A DNA stretch of 64,000 bases from Perognathus longimembris pacificus (GCF_023159225.1 NC_063170.1:24020301-24084300); one strand, 5' to 3'; counted from the first letter of the stretch, positions 44,985-57,800 are shown. Made by a program: numbers and translations. Notes: generated by a model from the sequence alone, not told the origin.

Positions 44985-45130
44985 AGTTAATATCTCATAA
45001 GAAAGACATTAGTTCATTCATGAGACGGAAGCTCCCATAACCTAACCACTGCTTAAGGCCCTACCTCTGCAAATCTTTACATTGAAAGCTTCATTCAACA
45101 TGAGTCTTGGTGGAAATAAATCATCTCCAG
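44985..45130 (-). mobile_element. MaLR-type LTR fragment, antisense
   Basis: TTCATGAGACGGAAGCTCCC, then ATAACCTAACCACTGCTTAA, GGCCCTACCTCTGCAAATC and TTCAACATGAGTCTTGGTGG match the reversed central part of MaLR (MST/MLT1-type) LTRs as I remember them. Partial. Confidence 0.6.
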
Positions 45131-45658
45131 ACCATTTTATATAAAATGAAGCTTTCCTTGTTTTCCACTTGCATATTGAAGACCAAACATGTGACAGAGA
45201 GAATGGGCCTGGGATGAGCTGATTTAGGACTAAAGGAAGCTAGGTGTTGCTGGGCCTCTGTCATTGGTAGGCTGTGGCTTGCTATTTAGCTATAAGGGTA
45301 GGGTTTTAAACCATATTGAATTACACAGAAAGCCTTTCCTTTTCATTACTCTTTCAGCTTCTTCCATCAGTGAGAAGATCTCAGTTTGGTGCCAATATGT
45401 CTTTAACACCTAACACTTGCTAATCTCTCTTTTTAACAGAGAGATTGGGGAGCCCACGGGAGAGAGAAGGGGGAGAACATTCAGACTCAGTTACAGACCC
45501 TTCTATCCAATAGCATTAGATGATTTTGCTTTTATTGTATTTCTTTGGATAGCTCTTTTCTATTTAGGGCAGGGAATACTGGTTTTCCACTTAGGAAAGA
45601 AACTTTCCTTTTGTGAATAGAAATGCACATTTGTTTTTATTCACATGGCTGAATTAAA
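45131..45658. other. Non-coding intronic gap, nothing recognised
   Basis: AT-rich. A 67-codon frame at 45417-45620 has no supporting features. Confidence 0.5.
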
Positions 45659-45667
45659 AAGATAGTG

Positions 45668-45881
45668 GTTTTTTTTTTTTTTTTTTTTTGCCAGTCCTGG
45701 GCCTTGGACTCAGGGCCTTAGCACTGTCCCTGGCTTCTTTTTGCTCAAGGCTAGCACTCTGCCACTTGAGCCACAGCGCCACTCTTGGCCGTTTTCTGTA
45801 TATGTGGTGCTGGGGAATCGAACCCAGGGCTTCATGTATACGAGGCAAGCGCTCTTGCCACTAGGCCATATCCCCAGCCCC
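45668..45881 (-). mobile_element. IDL-Geo SINE, young copy
   Basis: Uninterrupted poly-T (about T21) then reversed Geo and ID-like halves ending CATATCCCCAGCCCC. AAGATAGTG at 45659-45667 and 45882-45890 is the target-site duplication. It is very close to the copies at 3.3 and 26.8 kb. Confidence 0.93.
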
Positions 45882-45890
45882 AAGATAGTG

Positions 45891-46659
45891 TTTTTTGATA
45901 CTTTATAATTCTAACATTCTAAATGCTTTGAAAAATGAAGCTAAAAAAGTAAGTATGGTCATATATTTGTAGCCAAACTCATGTTGAAACCATTTTTTTA
46001 ACCTTTCTTTGTATGAATGTTCTGACATTTTGTTTCAGAAATATCCACTAGAGGTATTATGTTATGGATAGAATACCCTAGGTATCGCTTTTCTAACCCT
46101 TAATAAAACTCAAAAGCATAATATACCAGGCTCCAAGGTTTGGGATAAAAAAGAGTGTAGACCTGTTTTAAATGACTAAATACATGCAGGTAGTATACAA
46201 ACAACTGAAATTGGCAGCTGATTGGATGGCAGAGCTATTATTTGAGAAGAGTATATTAACGTGATCAGAACAACTATAACATCTGATAGGGTTTCTCAGC
46301 TTTGGTCCCTGTAAACTGCTGGTAATGGCTGTGTCTCTATTTAAGAGCCAAAGCACTGGAGTTTATGTAAGATAAAGTACTAATTTTGCTGCTAATTCTG
46401 GTCTCCTAAAAATTCTTGAGAAAAATGATTATATAATAAATGGTAATATTTCACTGGCAAACTGGAGACATTCAATTAAGAGTTAGTTTTTAGAAATGTA
46501 GTTAGAGATACTATTATACTATTTCAGGGTTTTTTAAAAAAACTTATACTAGTAATTAACGTTCTTTGTTTTACTTACATTTGGATTTTATTTACCAGCA
46601 GGGTATAAAAGTGGGCCTATCTAGCATGCAGTGTCTTCATGCATAGTCTAGTTTCTTTG
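45891..46659. other. Non-coding intronic gap, nothing recognised
   Basis: AT-rich DNA without identifiable features. Confidence 0.5.
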
Positions 46660-46872
46660 TTTTTGGTCTTTGGTACCTGCTTTTGCTTGGTTTTTCACTT
46701 AAGGCTGATATTCTACCACTTGAGACACAGCTTCATTTCCTTTTTTTTTTTTTTTCTGTTTAATTGGAGATAAGAGTCTTCAACTTTTCTTCCTGGGCTG
46801 GCTTTGAACCTTGATTCTCAGATGTCAGCCTTCTAAATAGCTAGCTAGGATTACAAGTGTGAGCCACATTTT
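46660..46872 (-). mobile_element. B1-Geo SINE, interrupted by poly-T
   Basis: TCACTTAAGGCTGATATTCT (Geo reversed), a T-run at about 46740-46756, then TTAATTGGAGATAAGAGTCT and TTCCTGGGCTGGCTTTGAAC (linker and B1-like half). Confidence 0.75.
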
Positions 46873-49450
46873 ATTTTGAGACCATTTAACTACTTCTTCT
46901 TAGGAAGAAGTAATGGCTGTCTTCTCCATGTGAAAAATGGCTGGTGGCCCAACTACCATGTTCCTCTCATCCTTTGCTTGGCTAGAACTAACTTCCTTCT
47001 CCTAACCCCATCCAGCAGAGGGAAGGAAGAGACAAATGGTAGGGAAGATTACATACAAACAGATGCAGTGATGGTGTGAATGGGATCCAGCCTAGCTCAG
47101 GCACATTGGTAAAGCCTTCACTACCAGATAACCAACTATACCCAATAAGACAACCTCAGAGCTGGTGTGGCTTGCCTTATGCATCTTGGTGGGTCAGTTG
47201 GCAGTGTCTTCTATTAGTTTGTTTGATGAATGAACTAGCCCATATATTTCCAGTTTAGAAAAGATGAAAGTAGCTGGAAATAAATAGGGATAGATTTGAG
47301 TATAACAGTCATGAACTAATGCAGGCTTTAAACAGACTTTAAACAATTTTGTGACTTCCAAAATATTTGTAGATAACAGAAGATAGTTCAGCCAGTCCAT
47401 CTGCACAGGATGTTTAGTGGTAGGGAAGGTTGGTTTTTTTATGCCTTGAATGATACTGGTTGCTTTGATCTCGTTGGTAATGTTGTCCCATAATTCATCC
47501 TCACTATGAGGTTAGATTTCTCCATTCCTGACATGGTGCCCTTCTTGTGCCTTCTCCTAGCTTTTACATCTGGGCTCATTAGTCACTGTCCTCTCTGTTA
47601 TTCTCAAGTGTAAATTGTGGTAGGAAAAAATAGAAATGATTTGCCCAACACAGAACTCTCGTGATCATTGAAGTCAGATTTAAATCAGAAATGTACCTTA
47701 CCACAGAAGAGAATGTTTGGAACAGCAGCTCATTGATCACTGTACTTGTGATCCATGAGAAATCTATCAGGCAAAGTAGTTCTTTATATTTATATTATTC
47801 AAATCAACATTCAGCCCCGAGTTAAAAAATACTGTGAGGTATTTTTTCATCTCTGTTTCTTTTGTTTTATCAAAGAAACTGTAGACATTGTAGAAATATG
47901 TTGCTGGCAGTTCTAGTAAACATTAGAATTATGTATGAGAATACTGATATTGAAACTGTATTAGTACTGATACCATAAGCAGCAATATAGAGATGTTTTA
48001 TTAAATACTAATTTCATATGTTATTTAACAAGTAGCTGGCTTTGAACACATTAATCTCTCTTTTTAATTCAAGGTTGATGGTCTGGGTTTTACATATTGT
48101 ATCTCTGAATAGGCCATTCAATAACTATGCAAAATATCTATTTCTCCCGTGGGTATTTGTGCTTTGATATATTCTGATCCTTATTAAATTTAAACAGGAT
48201 CAAATTTATACAGCTCTGGCAGAGATTTATTAAAATACACTGAATGGACAGCTTGTGGGCCGCAGTGTACTGTAATAACATATGCCTTTTACTAGAGACT
48301 AGTAATTATTGAGAATCAAATAAGTCTGTAGGAGGTTAAGTATATATGGAAAAGATATCAATTGCAGTTCTTCAAAACTAGCCTGAAATATTTGAAGATA
48401 TGTACTGTGCAGAATAATGAATCTCATCTTTTTTAACTCCAAATATTTAGCAATATTTGCAAATGCAAGGTGTTAGGGATGTTTTAAATTCCAGAAAAGG
48501 TGATGGTCCAGCATTTTCCTAAGTGTTACATGCGGTTAGCATACTCCATCTGTAGAGGCACCTGTTTCTCGACTTTGCCCTACTTTTTAATTAAAGTGGA
48601 AAGCACATTTCGTTTATTTATTATTTCTGTTTGTGAAAAAAATACTTTTTTTTGAGGAGGAGAAACTCATGTCTGTTTGGTTGGGGTTTTGGAAAAGGAC
48701 TATGTATTCACGTAATGGAAATATTTCTGATCTTCTTAAGCTAGTTTAAAATTTTAGAAATAGTGTTTTCTTCTTAAATTAGTGCTTTTGTTTTTCTTAC
48801 TGTGGTCCTGGGTTGTTTAATTTGATCAGATCAGAAGTCTGTTTGCTATGCTAGATTACTTGGTGGGATGATAGCACAAAGATCAGTTAGGAGTTTCAGT
48901 ACTGAGCTTTGAGTAAGAGACCTAATCTGTTCTTTGGAGCTCTCGTGTCTCTAATAGTTTATCCTTCATAAATTATGTAATTCTGTTACAGTAGTCATTA
49001 TCTGTACTTTTCTTTTCCTCTATTTATAGACACCCTTGGGGTAGGCTGGTACTATCAAGGAGAAGAAAGGAGAAGACAGCTGTAGGGGTGACAAAGAGAA
49101 TATTTGGCCACAACAAATCATCCTACCCCAGCAATACATTTTTCTTCTAAAAATGATATATTTGCTTAATTTTTTCAGAGCCACAGAGAAGGGTGGGCCA
49201 TGTTCTTTTCTCGGTTAAAAATATGAATATGAATGTCAGGTGAGTTGGTTGAGGGGTCTGGGAAAACAATAGTATTTGAGAGGTGGTATCTGAAGGAAAT
49301 GAGTTAAGACACCCATCTTCCCCGCCCCACACCCCGGAAATTCCCCAGATTGTCCCTAAATTAGGATAAGTGACAGTCACGGCAGGGATTAGGAGACTGT
49401 TTTCTGCTCTGTATTATGGTGTCTAACTGAAGTTTTGTTCTTATTATACC

Positions 49451-49453
<3 letters not shown>

Positions 49454-49488
<35 letters not shown>
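49454..49488 (+). repeat. (GT)n microsatellite
   Basis: About 17 GT units. Confidence 0.95.
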
Positions 49489-49489
<1 letters not shown>

Positions 49490-49625
49490 TTTTATATGAG
49501 AATCACTGTTGAATCACAGTTCATAGATTTTTATGGGGTCATGGACACGGACAATATTTGGGTGTCATGATGTTTCTAGTACGCACTCTGCACAAGTACT
49601 TCTTTGGTATCCTGGTACATCAGAG

Positions 49626-49637
49626 GTTTTTTTTTTT

Positions 49638-49671
<34 letters not shown>
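49626..49671 (+). repeat. T-run followed by (GT)n
   Basis: About T17 running directly into about 14 GT units. Confidence 0.95.
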
Positions 49672-49675
<4 letters not shown>

Positions 49676-50904
49676 AGAGGAGGTGAGATACATTGAGATT
49701 CCATGCTAACTTTGCAGTTTGATGATAAGTTGTGGTAAATATGTAGAGTTAGGAACAACCTCTTGGTAAATATTGAATATTTCCAACAGCAGTTTCCGTG
49801 TTTCTCTTTGCAGTCAGTCCCACCCTGTTCTGCTTTCTATCTGCATGATGTATACAAAGTGCACTTATCATAAATCAAGTTAAACTAATTACCGTATAGA
49901 TGTGTAGATATGTCTCTAATGGTAAATCTTTATGGTTAGCATTTGTTTTGGTTTTGAATATTTGATTACATTTGGTTGACTATTATCAGTAGAGGAATTG
50001 TCAGAAATTTGAGAATGAGCCCAAAATTTATATTTGTTACAGTGGGAATGTTGTTTACATGTCTCAAATGATTTGTTACTTAGGAAGGATGTGTATTTGG
50101 CTCTCTTTTTCCTTGTTACAGATTAAAAAAAAATACATGTCAGTGATGAATCCAATCCTCTCCCCTTACAATTAAAATTTCTCATCTTTATGCCTATATA
50201 TGTGTGTGAAGAAAACATCTTTCAATTTGTATTTCAGTCCTAGATGAATCTTTTGGAACATGTAGACCCAGTTCCCACAATTTGAAAATTGATAAACATT
50301 AAATATTATTTTCAATTTAAATGTCTTCATGTTAGTCTCTTGATATCCATTATATCCATTCTAGTGTTGGCTATCTGTGAAACCTGAAAATTAATTTTAT
50401 ATTTACAGTCATCTATAACACTATATACCCTCAATGTCCCATCAGTTTTGAAATCTATGGCAAATTCTTTGAAGTTCTTTTCTTTTTAATTGAAGTTTTG
50501 AATGTGTGTTTGCATGACATGTGTATGTAGGTGTGTATATGTGCTGTATCTTACATGGTCTCTATCACATGAATTTTTAAATAGAAAAGAAAACAGAGAA
50601 ACCCAAAGTTTCACTCTAAGTGATTCTGTCATTGGTATCTAGTCATTGGTTCCAAAAGAGTCACTGTACCTATAGTTAAAATAATAATAATAATTTATAA
50701 AGACTTTAAATGTTGCTTAATGCCAATAGAAACAATAGGGAAAATAGATGTTTCTGTATTCACTATAGGTATTCTCCCTACCCCCCAAAAAAAAACAAAA
50801 AACAAAGGGTGTCAAAGACATAAAGAAAAAAACCTTCATTAGCTTATGCTGTTGTTCTGCTTCATATTCATTTTTTCTCTCTTTTCTCTTTCTCTCCCTT
50901 CCAT

Positions 50905-50928
50905 CACTTGAGCCATGCCTCCACTTCA
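50905..50928 (-). mobile_element. Geo SINE scrap
   Basis: ATCACTTGAGCCATGCCTCC matches the reversed Geo A-box region; nothing else of the element remains. Confidence 0.35.
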
Positions 50929-52227
50929 TATTTAGAGAGTAACATACTCACTTGGTTTCACAACTGCAAAGCTTCAGTGTCCGCAGCTACAAGGCAGTCT
51001 CTGTGTGTGAGAACACTATCTGCACCTGGTGTTACACTTGATCACTGAATAATTGGGTGAGAATGGTTATTTTTACACTGAAGTACAACATTAGTCAGAG
51101 CTTAAGAAACAACTTCCCCAAGTGGATATAGTGAACATTTGTGTTCAGCACAGTAGAATTAGCAAATGGACAGCTAATGAAGATAGAATTATTGCAATCA
51201 GCTGTCCAAATGCAGAAAACAAATCATGGAATGATTTATCCCGCAGCTAAAAAAAGTCTAAAAAATTCATGAAGATAAAAATTTTAAACAAAACAAAACT
51301 CATAGAATTTGTACATCATGAAGCAGAGTGAGGAAACTAGGTATCTTTAGCCAAACAGAATAATTCAGAACCAAGGACAAGGGCACAGGCATGCCTCTCC
51401 TCACTTAGAAAAATTTAATGAACATTCGCAGTGATTCTTTTATGTTATTTTTGGCCTCATTGGCTGATTCAGAAATTTCCTATTAAATAGCAAATAAATT
51501 ATGTAATAAGACAATAGACTGCAGCTCTCCTCCCATGAAACGTATCTTCTTTTGGGTTCATTATTAAAGCGAGCTTTCTCTTCCTGTGTGATTTAATTCC
51601 TGTTCCAACTCAGTTTCTGTCTTCTATACAGCTTCTGCTTCTTAGATGCTCAAACTACTAGTGTCCTTTCAATACATGTACTCTTCATGCACTCCATAAC
51701 TTTCTATTTCTGTCCCTATTAAATATGCTAGAACTATTATCTCAGCTTTCATACTATAATGAGAAAACAATACAGGTACCCATTCCTCTCATTAATCAAT
51801 AATTTCTCCAATGCTTCAGGTGCCGTATAACTAAATGGGTTGGTGATTAAGTGCCAGTTGGTGTCTTGCTATACAGAGTGCAGTGTGTAGCATTGGGTTC
51901 TGCCCATGGTTGAAATATATACCCAAAATTCAGGGGAAGAGGTGCCGTATTGAACTAGGATGGTGTCTGTGTGGCCCTAGTAATTTGGAATTGGCTAAAC
52001 TTATATATTGCCTTATGGCCCTAATCTTGATTCCACATTTGCCATTTATTTTTAGCTCTGTGCCTTTGCATAGACTATGTGGTGTTTTCTCAGAATTGAG
52101 GAGATAGTTGCATGAAGCTCAAGTCCATTGGAAGGTGTAACATATGAAGAGCACCTAGAAAAATAAATGTAAATTCCCTGCCTTTTTCCACAGTGGTCGA
52201 TAGTTTTTATTAAACAAAACCTAAGAG

Positions 52228-52481
52228 AAGCTGGGCAGTAGTAAATCATGTCCGTAATCCAGCTACTCAGGAGGCTGAGATTGGAGGATCACAATTAAAG
52301 CCACTGCAGGCAGGAAAATCCGTGAGACCGTTATCTCCAGTTAACCAGCAAAAACCTGGAAGTGGAGCTGTGACTAAAGGGGTACAGTGCAGCCTTGAGT
52401 GAAAAAGCTAAAGGGCAGTGCCCAAGCACTGAATTGAAGTCGCAGTACTGGTGCGCGAGCGCGCGCGCGCGCACACACACA

Positions 52482-52523
<42 letters not shown>
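52228..52523 (+). mobile_element. B1-Geo SINE with GC/AC/TC microsatellite tail
   Basis: B1-like half (AGCTACTCAGGAGGCTGAGA) and Geo half (GGAAGTGGAGCTGTGACTAA, then GCACTGAATTGAAGTCGCAG). AAAACCTAAGA (52216-52226) and AAAACTAAGA (52524-52533) flank body plus microsatellite as a target-site duplication with one base lost. The repeat therefore grew from the SINE tail. Confidence 0.8.
52453..52523 (+). repeat. (GC)n-(AC)n-(TC)n compound microsatellite
   Basis: GCGCGC-type alternation, then ACACAC, then about 18 CT units. The GC/AC part is alternating purine-pyrimidine, with potential for Z-DNA. Confidence 0.95.
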
Positions 52524-52524
<1 letters not shown>

Positions 52525-52851
52525 AAACTAAGAATAAATTTTCTGTGCAGACATTTAGAGTTTTAACTTTTCCAAGACAAGGTTCTTGGGGAAAACATAC
52601 CTACTTTCAGTGCACCTCCAGCCTCTTGGTCAGCGGGAAATGTTGGAAAACTTGCAGGTGAATGGTCACTATAGATTTCTGGATCTCCCTCTCGTGGAAT
52701 AAGGACAGCCATAGAGCACACAAATAATAAATATACAGCTTTGGGAATTTTCATAATCACTTAGGTGTGGTGGTTAATCAAATAAGTTCATGGCTAGCTG
52801 CATCCCCTTTTCATTTTTTTTAGATTTTATAATTTGGGGGGGAGGGGGGCG
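52524..52851. other. Non-coding intronic gap, nothing recognised
   Basis: About 330 bases with no identifiable feature. Confidence 0.5.
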
Positions 52852-53072
52852 GCAGGCAGTGCTGGGGCTTGAACTCAGTGTCTGAGCACTCCCTCTCAGC
52901 AGTTTTGCTCAAGTCTGGTGCTCCACCACTTGAGCCACAGCTCCACTTTCAGCTTTTCTTGGTTCATTGAACCACTGGACTTTCTTGCCTGGGCTGGCTT
53001 TGAACTAAGATCCTCAGATCTCAACCTTCTGCCTAGTTTGGATACAGGCTTGAGCCACTCATAGCTGGCAGC
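52852..53072 (-). mobile_element. B1-Geo SINE
   Basis: GCTGGGGCTTGAACTCAGTG and CACTTGAGCCACAGCTCCAC (Geo reversed), then TTGCCTGGGCTGGCTTTGAA and ATACAGGCTTGAGCCACTCA (B1-like reversed). Confidence 0.85.
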
Positions 53073-54048
53073 CCTTCTTTTAAAAGGTTTACATTTTGCA
53101 TTGGCCATTCCGCCCTAACTCTAAGTCCCCTCTCTGTTTACCCAGTCATGTTTTCACATTTAGAGCTTGATCACAAAAGTCCAGAAAACTTGAAGCCATT
53201 CATAATTTGGGAAGCAAATTTAACACTGAGCCTATGTATGACATAGCTTCCATTAGGAACTTTCCATATTTATCTCACTTTGACTAGAAGAAACTTCAGG
53301 TTTCAATGTAATTTTCAACTCCCTTCTCATCTAAGTCTCCATAAATTTCAACTTCGTGCCACTTACACTCTTGCAACCATTCCAAAGTTCTTGAATATTT
53401 GGGCCTAGATCTAGGCCCACATTGCACAGCCAAAGGGGAAATGGATTTATGATGAATATAACTATGCTTCTTCAATAGTCATAACCTGAAGTGTGTCTAG
53501 CACACTTGTTGCTTGGAAGGTGGTGCTATGGGTAGCCATGGCTTGAGGGAAGACTGCCAGCCTGTTCTCTTTCCTATAACATGTGTCCTTAATATAGTTC
53601 TCTGAGCAAGATTGTGATTTACTCAGCCTTTTTGTGTTGGACACCCAGCCTCTTCTTCCTTAATCCCTCCAGGGAGAAGCTGCTGCCTTGTCTGTTTGCA
53701 TCATGGCCCTCTTTCCTTTTGATCCGTTTTTGTGCACACAATGTGATGTGATGTTTAGCTGTATATTTTAGTGTTGGGAGAAGAAAATTAGTGAAGAATG
53801 TGGCTGATTATTTTGCTTACCCTGTTCTCCAGCTTTCTTTTATACTCCACACTCTCATCTCAACATTCTCTGACATCCACTTTACTTAAGGCACCTTAAC
53901 TTGCTTGCTTGCTTTCCCCTAAACATGCCAGGCACAGTTCTAACTCCAGCCTTCTCCTCTTATTCTTTCTTCTGCTTGGAATGCTTTTTTTCCACTTCTT
54001 TCTAAGGAAATCTCCTTATCATGGACTCAGCTCAAAAAGTCACCTCCT
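53073..54048. other. Non-coding intronic gap, nothing recognised
   Basis: Nearly 1 kb without recognisable repeats or exons. Confidence 0.5.
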
Positions 54049-54241
54049 GGGCTGGGAATGTGGCTTAGTGCTAGAGTACTTGCCTAGCATGCACGAAGCC
54101 CTGGATTTGTTTCCTCAGCACCACATAGACAGAAAAAGCTGGAAGTGGTGCTGTGGCTCATGTGGTAGAGTGCTAGCTTTGAGCACAAGAAGCTCAGGGA
54201 CAGTGTTCAGGCCCTGAGTTCAAGCCCCAGGACTGGCAAAA
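54049..54241 (+). mobile_element. IDL-Geo SINE
   Basis: GGGCTGGGAATGTGGCTTAG, then TTGCCTAGCATGCACGAAGC (ID-like half) and GTGGTGCTGTGGCTCATGTG, then GGCCCTGAGTTCAAGCCCCA (Geo half). The flanks AAGTCACCTCCT and AAGGCATCTCCT (10 of 12 alike) may be an eroded duplication. Confidence 0.88.
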
Positions 54242-54295
54242 GGCATCTCCTCTGAGAAGTTTTTCCTGTTTGCTCCCTCAAAAGTGTCCTACAGA

Positions 54296-54512
54296 CAGGA
54301 GCTGGTGGCTCATGACTTTAATCCTAGCTGCTCGTGCAGCTGAGATTCGGACGACGGTGGTTCAAAGTTAACCCAGATAGAAATGTCAATGAGCCTCCAT
54401 TTTCAATTAATGAACAAAAAGCTGTGCTGCAGGACTTAGTGGTAAAGCACCTGCTGACTGAGTACAAGGCTCTGAGTTCAAACTTCAGTACTGCCAAAAA
54501 GAAAATAAAAGC
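54296..54512 (+). mobile_element. B1-Geo SINE, diverged
   Basis: AGCTGGTGGCTCATGACTTT, then GCTGAGATTCGGACGACGGT (B1-like), with a poorly matching right half ending GGCTCTGAGTTCAAACTTCA. It lies just outside the L1 insertion site. Confidence 0.7.
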
Positions 54513-54550
54513 ATGCCACCTACTAAGTCCCTTAAGTGACTTTATCTTTT

Positions 54551-54635
54551 TTTTTTTTTTTTTTTTATTTTTTTTTTTATTTTTTTTTTTATTTTTTATT
54601 TTTTTTATTTTTTTATTTTTTTATTTTTTTATTAC
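54551..54635 (-). repeat. Patterned A-rich L1 tail
   Basis: On + the tract is T-runs of 6-18 separated by single A, i.e. repeated TAAAAAA-type units on the L1 strand. Confidence 0.9.
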
Positions 54636-54818
54636 AAGGTGCTGTGCAAAGAGGGTGCAGTTACATAGTAGGGCATTGTGTACATTTCTTGTGATATCTT
54701 ACAACCTGTTTTCCCATCCCTTGTCTAGGTCAGGTAGACCCATATGCAGTATACAATGTATCAAGCACATATACAGTGTTCACAGACTTGGTCTCTACTG
54801 TCTCTCCATCTCCCTTTG

Positions 54819-57800
54819 TTAACAGTCATATATCAGGGAGATCATGCCCCTTTGTTTTCTGTGTTCTAGGCTTGTCTCACTCAACATTATTTGTTCGAGT
54901 TCTGACCATTTCCCTGCAAATAACAATATTTCACCATTCCTAATCGCTATGTAGTATTCCATTGTGTATAAGTACCATATTTTTTGGATCCATTCATCTG
55001 TGGAGGGGCATCTGGGTTGTTTCCAAATTTTGGCTATTGTGAATTGTGCTGCGATAAACATGGAAGTACAAATGTCCTTTTGATATCTTGGGTTTTGCTG
55101 TTTAGGATAGATGCCTAGGAGTGGTATGGCTGGGTCATAGGGTAGGTCTATATTGAGCTTTTTGAGAAACCTCCATACTGTTCTCCAAAGTGGCTGTACT
55201 AATTTGCACTCCCACCAACAATGGAGAAGGGTTCCTCTTTCCCCACAGCCCCTCCAGCATTTGTTGTTTCCTGAGTTCAGAGTATAGGCCATTCTAACTG
55301 GGGTGAGGTGGTATCTCAGGGTTGTTTTTATTTGCATTTCCTTTACTAGCAGGGATGTTGAGCATTTCCTCATGTGTTTCTTTGCCATTTTTATATCTTC
55401 TCTTGTGAAGTCTCTCTTTAGCTCTTTTGCCCATTTCCTAATAGGTTTATTGGGCTTGGAGGGGCTTAGTTTTTTGAGTTCTCTGTAGATGACAGATATC
55501 AGGCCTTTGTCTGTTGCTGTGCTGGTAAATATCCTTTCCCATATCGTTGGCTGTCTTTCTATTTTGGTGGCTATGACCTTAGCTGTGCAGAAACTTTTTA
55601 ATTTGTAGTAGTCCCATTTGTTGAGTCTTTCCCCTATTTGTTGTGCGCCTGGGACTCTATTCAGGAAGTTCCTTCCTGTGCCTATAAGTTCTAGTGTCTT
55701 TCCTACTCTGTCCTTCAGTAGTTTCAAGGATTCAGGTCTGATGTTGAGGTCCTTGATCCATTTTGAGTTGATCTTGGTGCATGGTGATAGGCTTGGGTCT
55801 ACTTTGAGTTTTCTGCATATGGCTGCCCAGTTCTCCCAGCACCAGTAGTTGAAGAGGCTATGTTTATTCCATTGTATGTCTTTAGCTCCTTTGTCGAATA
55901 TCAGTTGGCTGTAAGAGTGCGGTTTTATTTCTGGGTCTTCAATTCTAATCCACTGGTCTTCCGATCTGTTTTTATACCAATACCATGCTGTTTTTGTTAT
56001 GATGGCCTTGTAGTAGAGCTTGAAGTCTGGTATGGTGATACCTCCTGCACTATGTTTTTTGCCTAGAATTGCTTTGGCTATTCTAGGTTTTTTGCTGTTC
56101 CATATGAACTTATGGATTGGTTTCTCTATTTCAGTGAAGAATGTGGCTGGGATTTTGATAGGTATTGCATTGAATTTGTATAACAATTTGGGCAGTATGG
56201 CCATTTTCACTATATTGATTCTGCCTACCCATGAGCATGGGAGGTCTTTCCATCTCCTTGTGTCTTCTTTGATTTCCCTTATTAGATTTTTGTAGTTTTC
56301 ATTGAATAGGTCCGTCACGTCCTTGGTTAAGTTGATCCCTAGGTACTTTATTCTTTTTTTGGCTACTGTAAATGGAATCGTTTCCATAATTTCCTTTTCT
56401 GTTTGTCTATTGCTGGTGTACAGAAAAGCTGCTGACTTTTGTGGATTGATTTTGTATCCTGCTACTTTGCCAAATTGGTTTATTAGATGTAGGAGTTTGG
56501 GTACTGAGTTTTTTGGGTCCTTGAGATATAAGATCATGTCGTCTGCGAATAGGGATAACTTGATTTCTTCCTTGCCGATGTGGATCCCTTTGATGTCCTC
56601 CTCTTGCCTTATTGCTATGGCTAGGGATTCCAGTACTATGTTGAACAGAAGTGGGGAGAGTGGGCATCCTTGTCTTGTTCCTGTGTTTAGGGGGAATGAT
56701 TTAAGTTTCTCTCCATTTAATATGATATTAGCAGTTGGTCTGTTGTATATGGCTTTTATTGTTTTGAGGAATGTTCCATCTATTCCTGTTCTCTCCAAAG
56801 CTTTTAATAGGTATGGATGTTGTATTTTGTCAAAGGCTTTTTGGGCATCGACTGAGATAACAATGTGATTCTTGATTTTAGTTCTGTTTATGTGGTGAAT
56901 TACATTGATTGATTTACGGATGTTGAACCATCCTTGTGACTGAGGGATGAAGCCTACTTGGTCATGATGTATGATATTCTTGATCACTTTCTGGATCCTG
57001 TTAGCTAATATTTTATTGAGGAGCTTTGCATCTGTGTTCATTAGTGATATTGGTCTGTAGTTCTCTTTTTTTGTTGGATCTTTGCCTGGTTTGGGGATGA
57101 GTATGATATTAGCTTCGTAGAATGAGTTCGGGATTTTTCCCTCCGTTTCTATTTCGCGGAAGAGTTTGAGGAGTATTGGAATTAGCTCCTCACTAAAGGT
57201 TTTGTAGAATTCATTGGTGAATCCATCTGGGCCTGGGCTTTTCTTAGTAGGGAGGTTCTTGATTACCTCCTGTATCTCACCGTAAGTTATTGGTTTATTT
57301 AGTTGATTTATTTCTTCTTGGTTCAGTTTGGGCAGTTTGTACTTCTCTAAGAATTGATCCATTTCTGTAAAATTATTGTTTTTTGTTGAGTAGAGGTTTT
57401 GGAAATAGCTCCTTATGATTGTTTGAATATCGTGTGTATTTGTTGTAATTTTTCCTGTGGAGTCCCTGATTTTACGTATATGAGTCTCTTCTCTTCTTTT
57501 TTTTGTGAGTCTTGCAAGGGGTCTGTCAATTTTGTTTATTTTCTCAAAGAACCAGCTTTTAGTCTTATTTATTTGTTGAATGGTCTTTCTATTTTCAATC
57601 AGATTTATCTCTTCTTTAATCTTTGTAATCTCTCCCCTCCTAGTCGTTTTAGATTCTGTCATTTCTTGTTTCTCCAGTTGTTTTAGTTTCATCGTGAGGG
57701 TATTCACCTGCTCTGCTTCCATTCTTTTAATGTGGGTACTGAGTGCTATGATCTTGCCCCTCAGTACTGCCTTAGCTGTGTCCCATAGGTTTCTTTGTGA

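Larger units (their letters stand above)
46873..52227. other. Long SINE-poor intronic block, candidate regulatory DNA
   Basis: About 5.35 kb with no full SINE or LINE, only (GT)n tracts at 49454-49488 and 49645-49671 and a 24-base reversed Geo scrap at 50905-50928. It is AT-rich with no credible coding frame. Parts near 48180-48560 and 50950-51300 look like candidates for conserved enhancers, but conservation cannot be tested here. Confidence 0.45.

Noticed and set aside
54334..54822. 162-codon + strand frame with a poly-Phe stretch
   Set aside because: It spans a SINE, the poly-T L1 tail and the L1 3' end; it is not a gene.
56302..56868. 188-codon + strand frame and similar frames between 55.3 and 59.8 kb
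   Set aside because: Antisense shadows of L1 ORF2 and ORF1.
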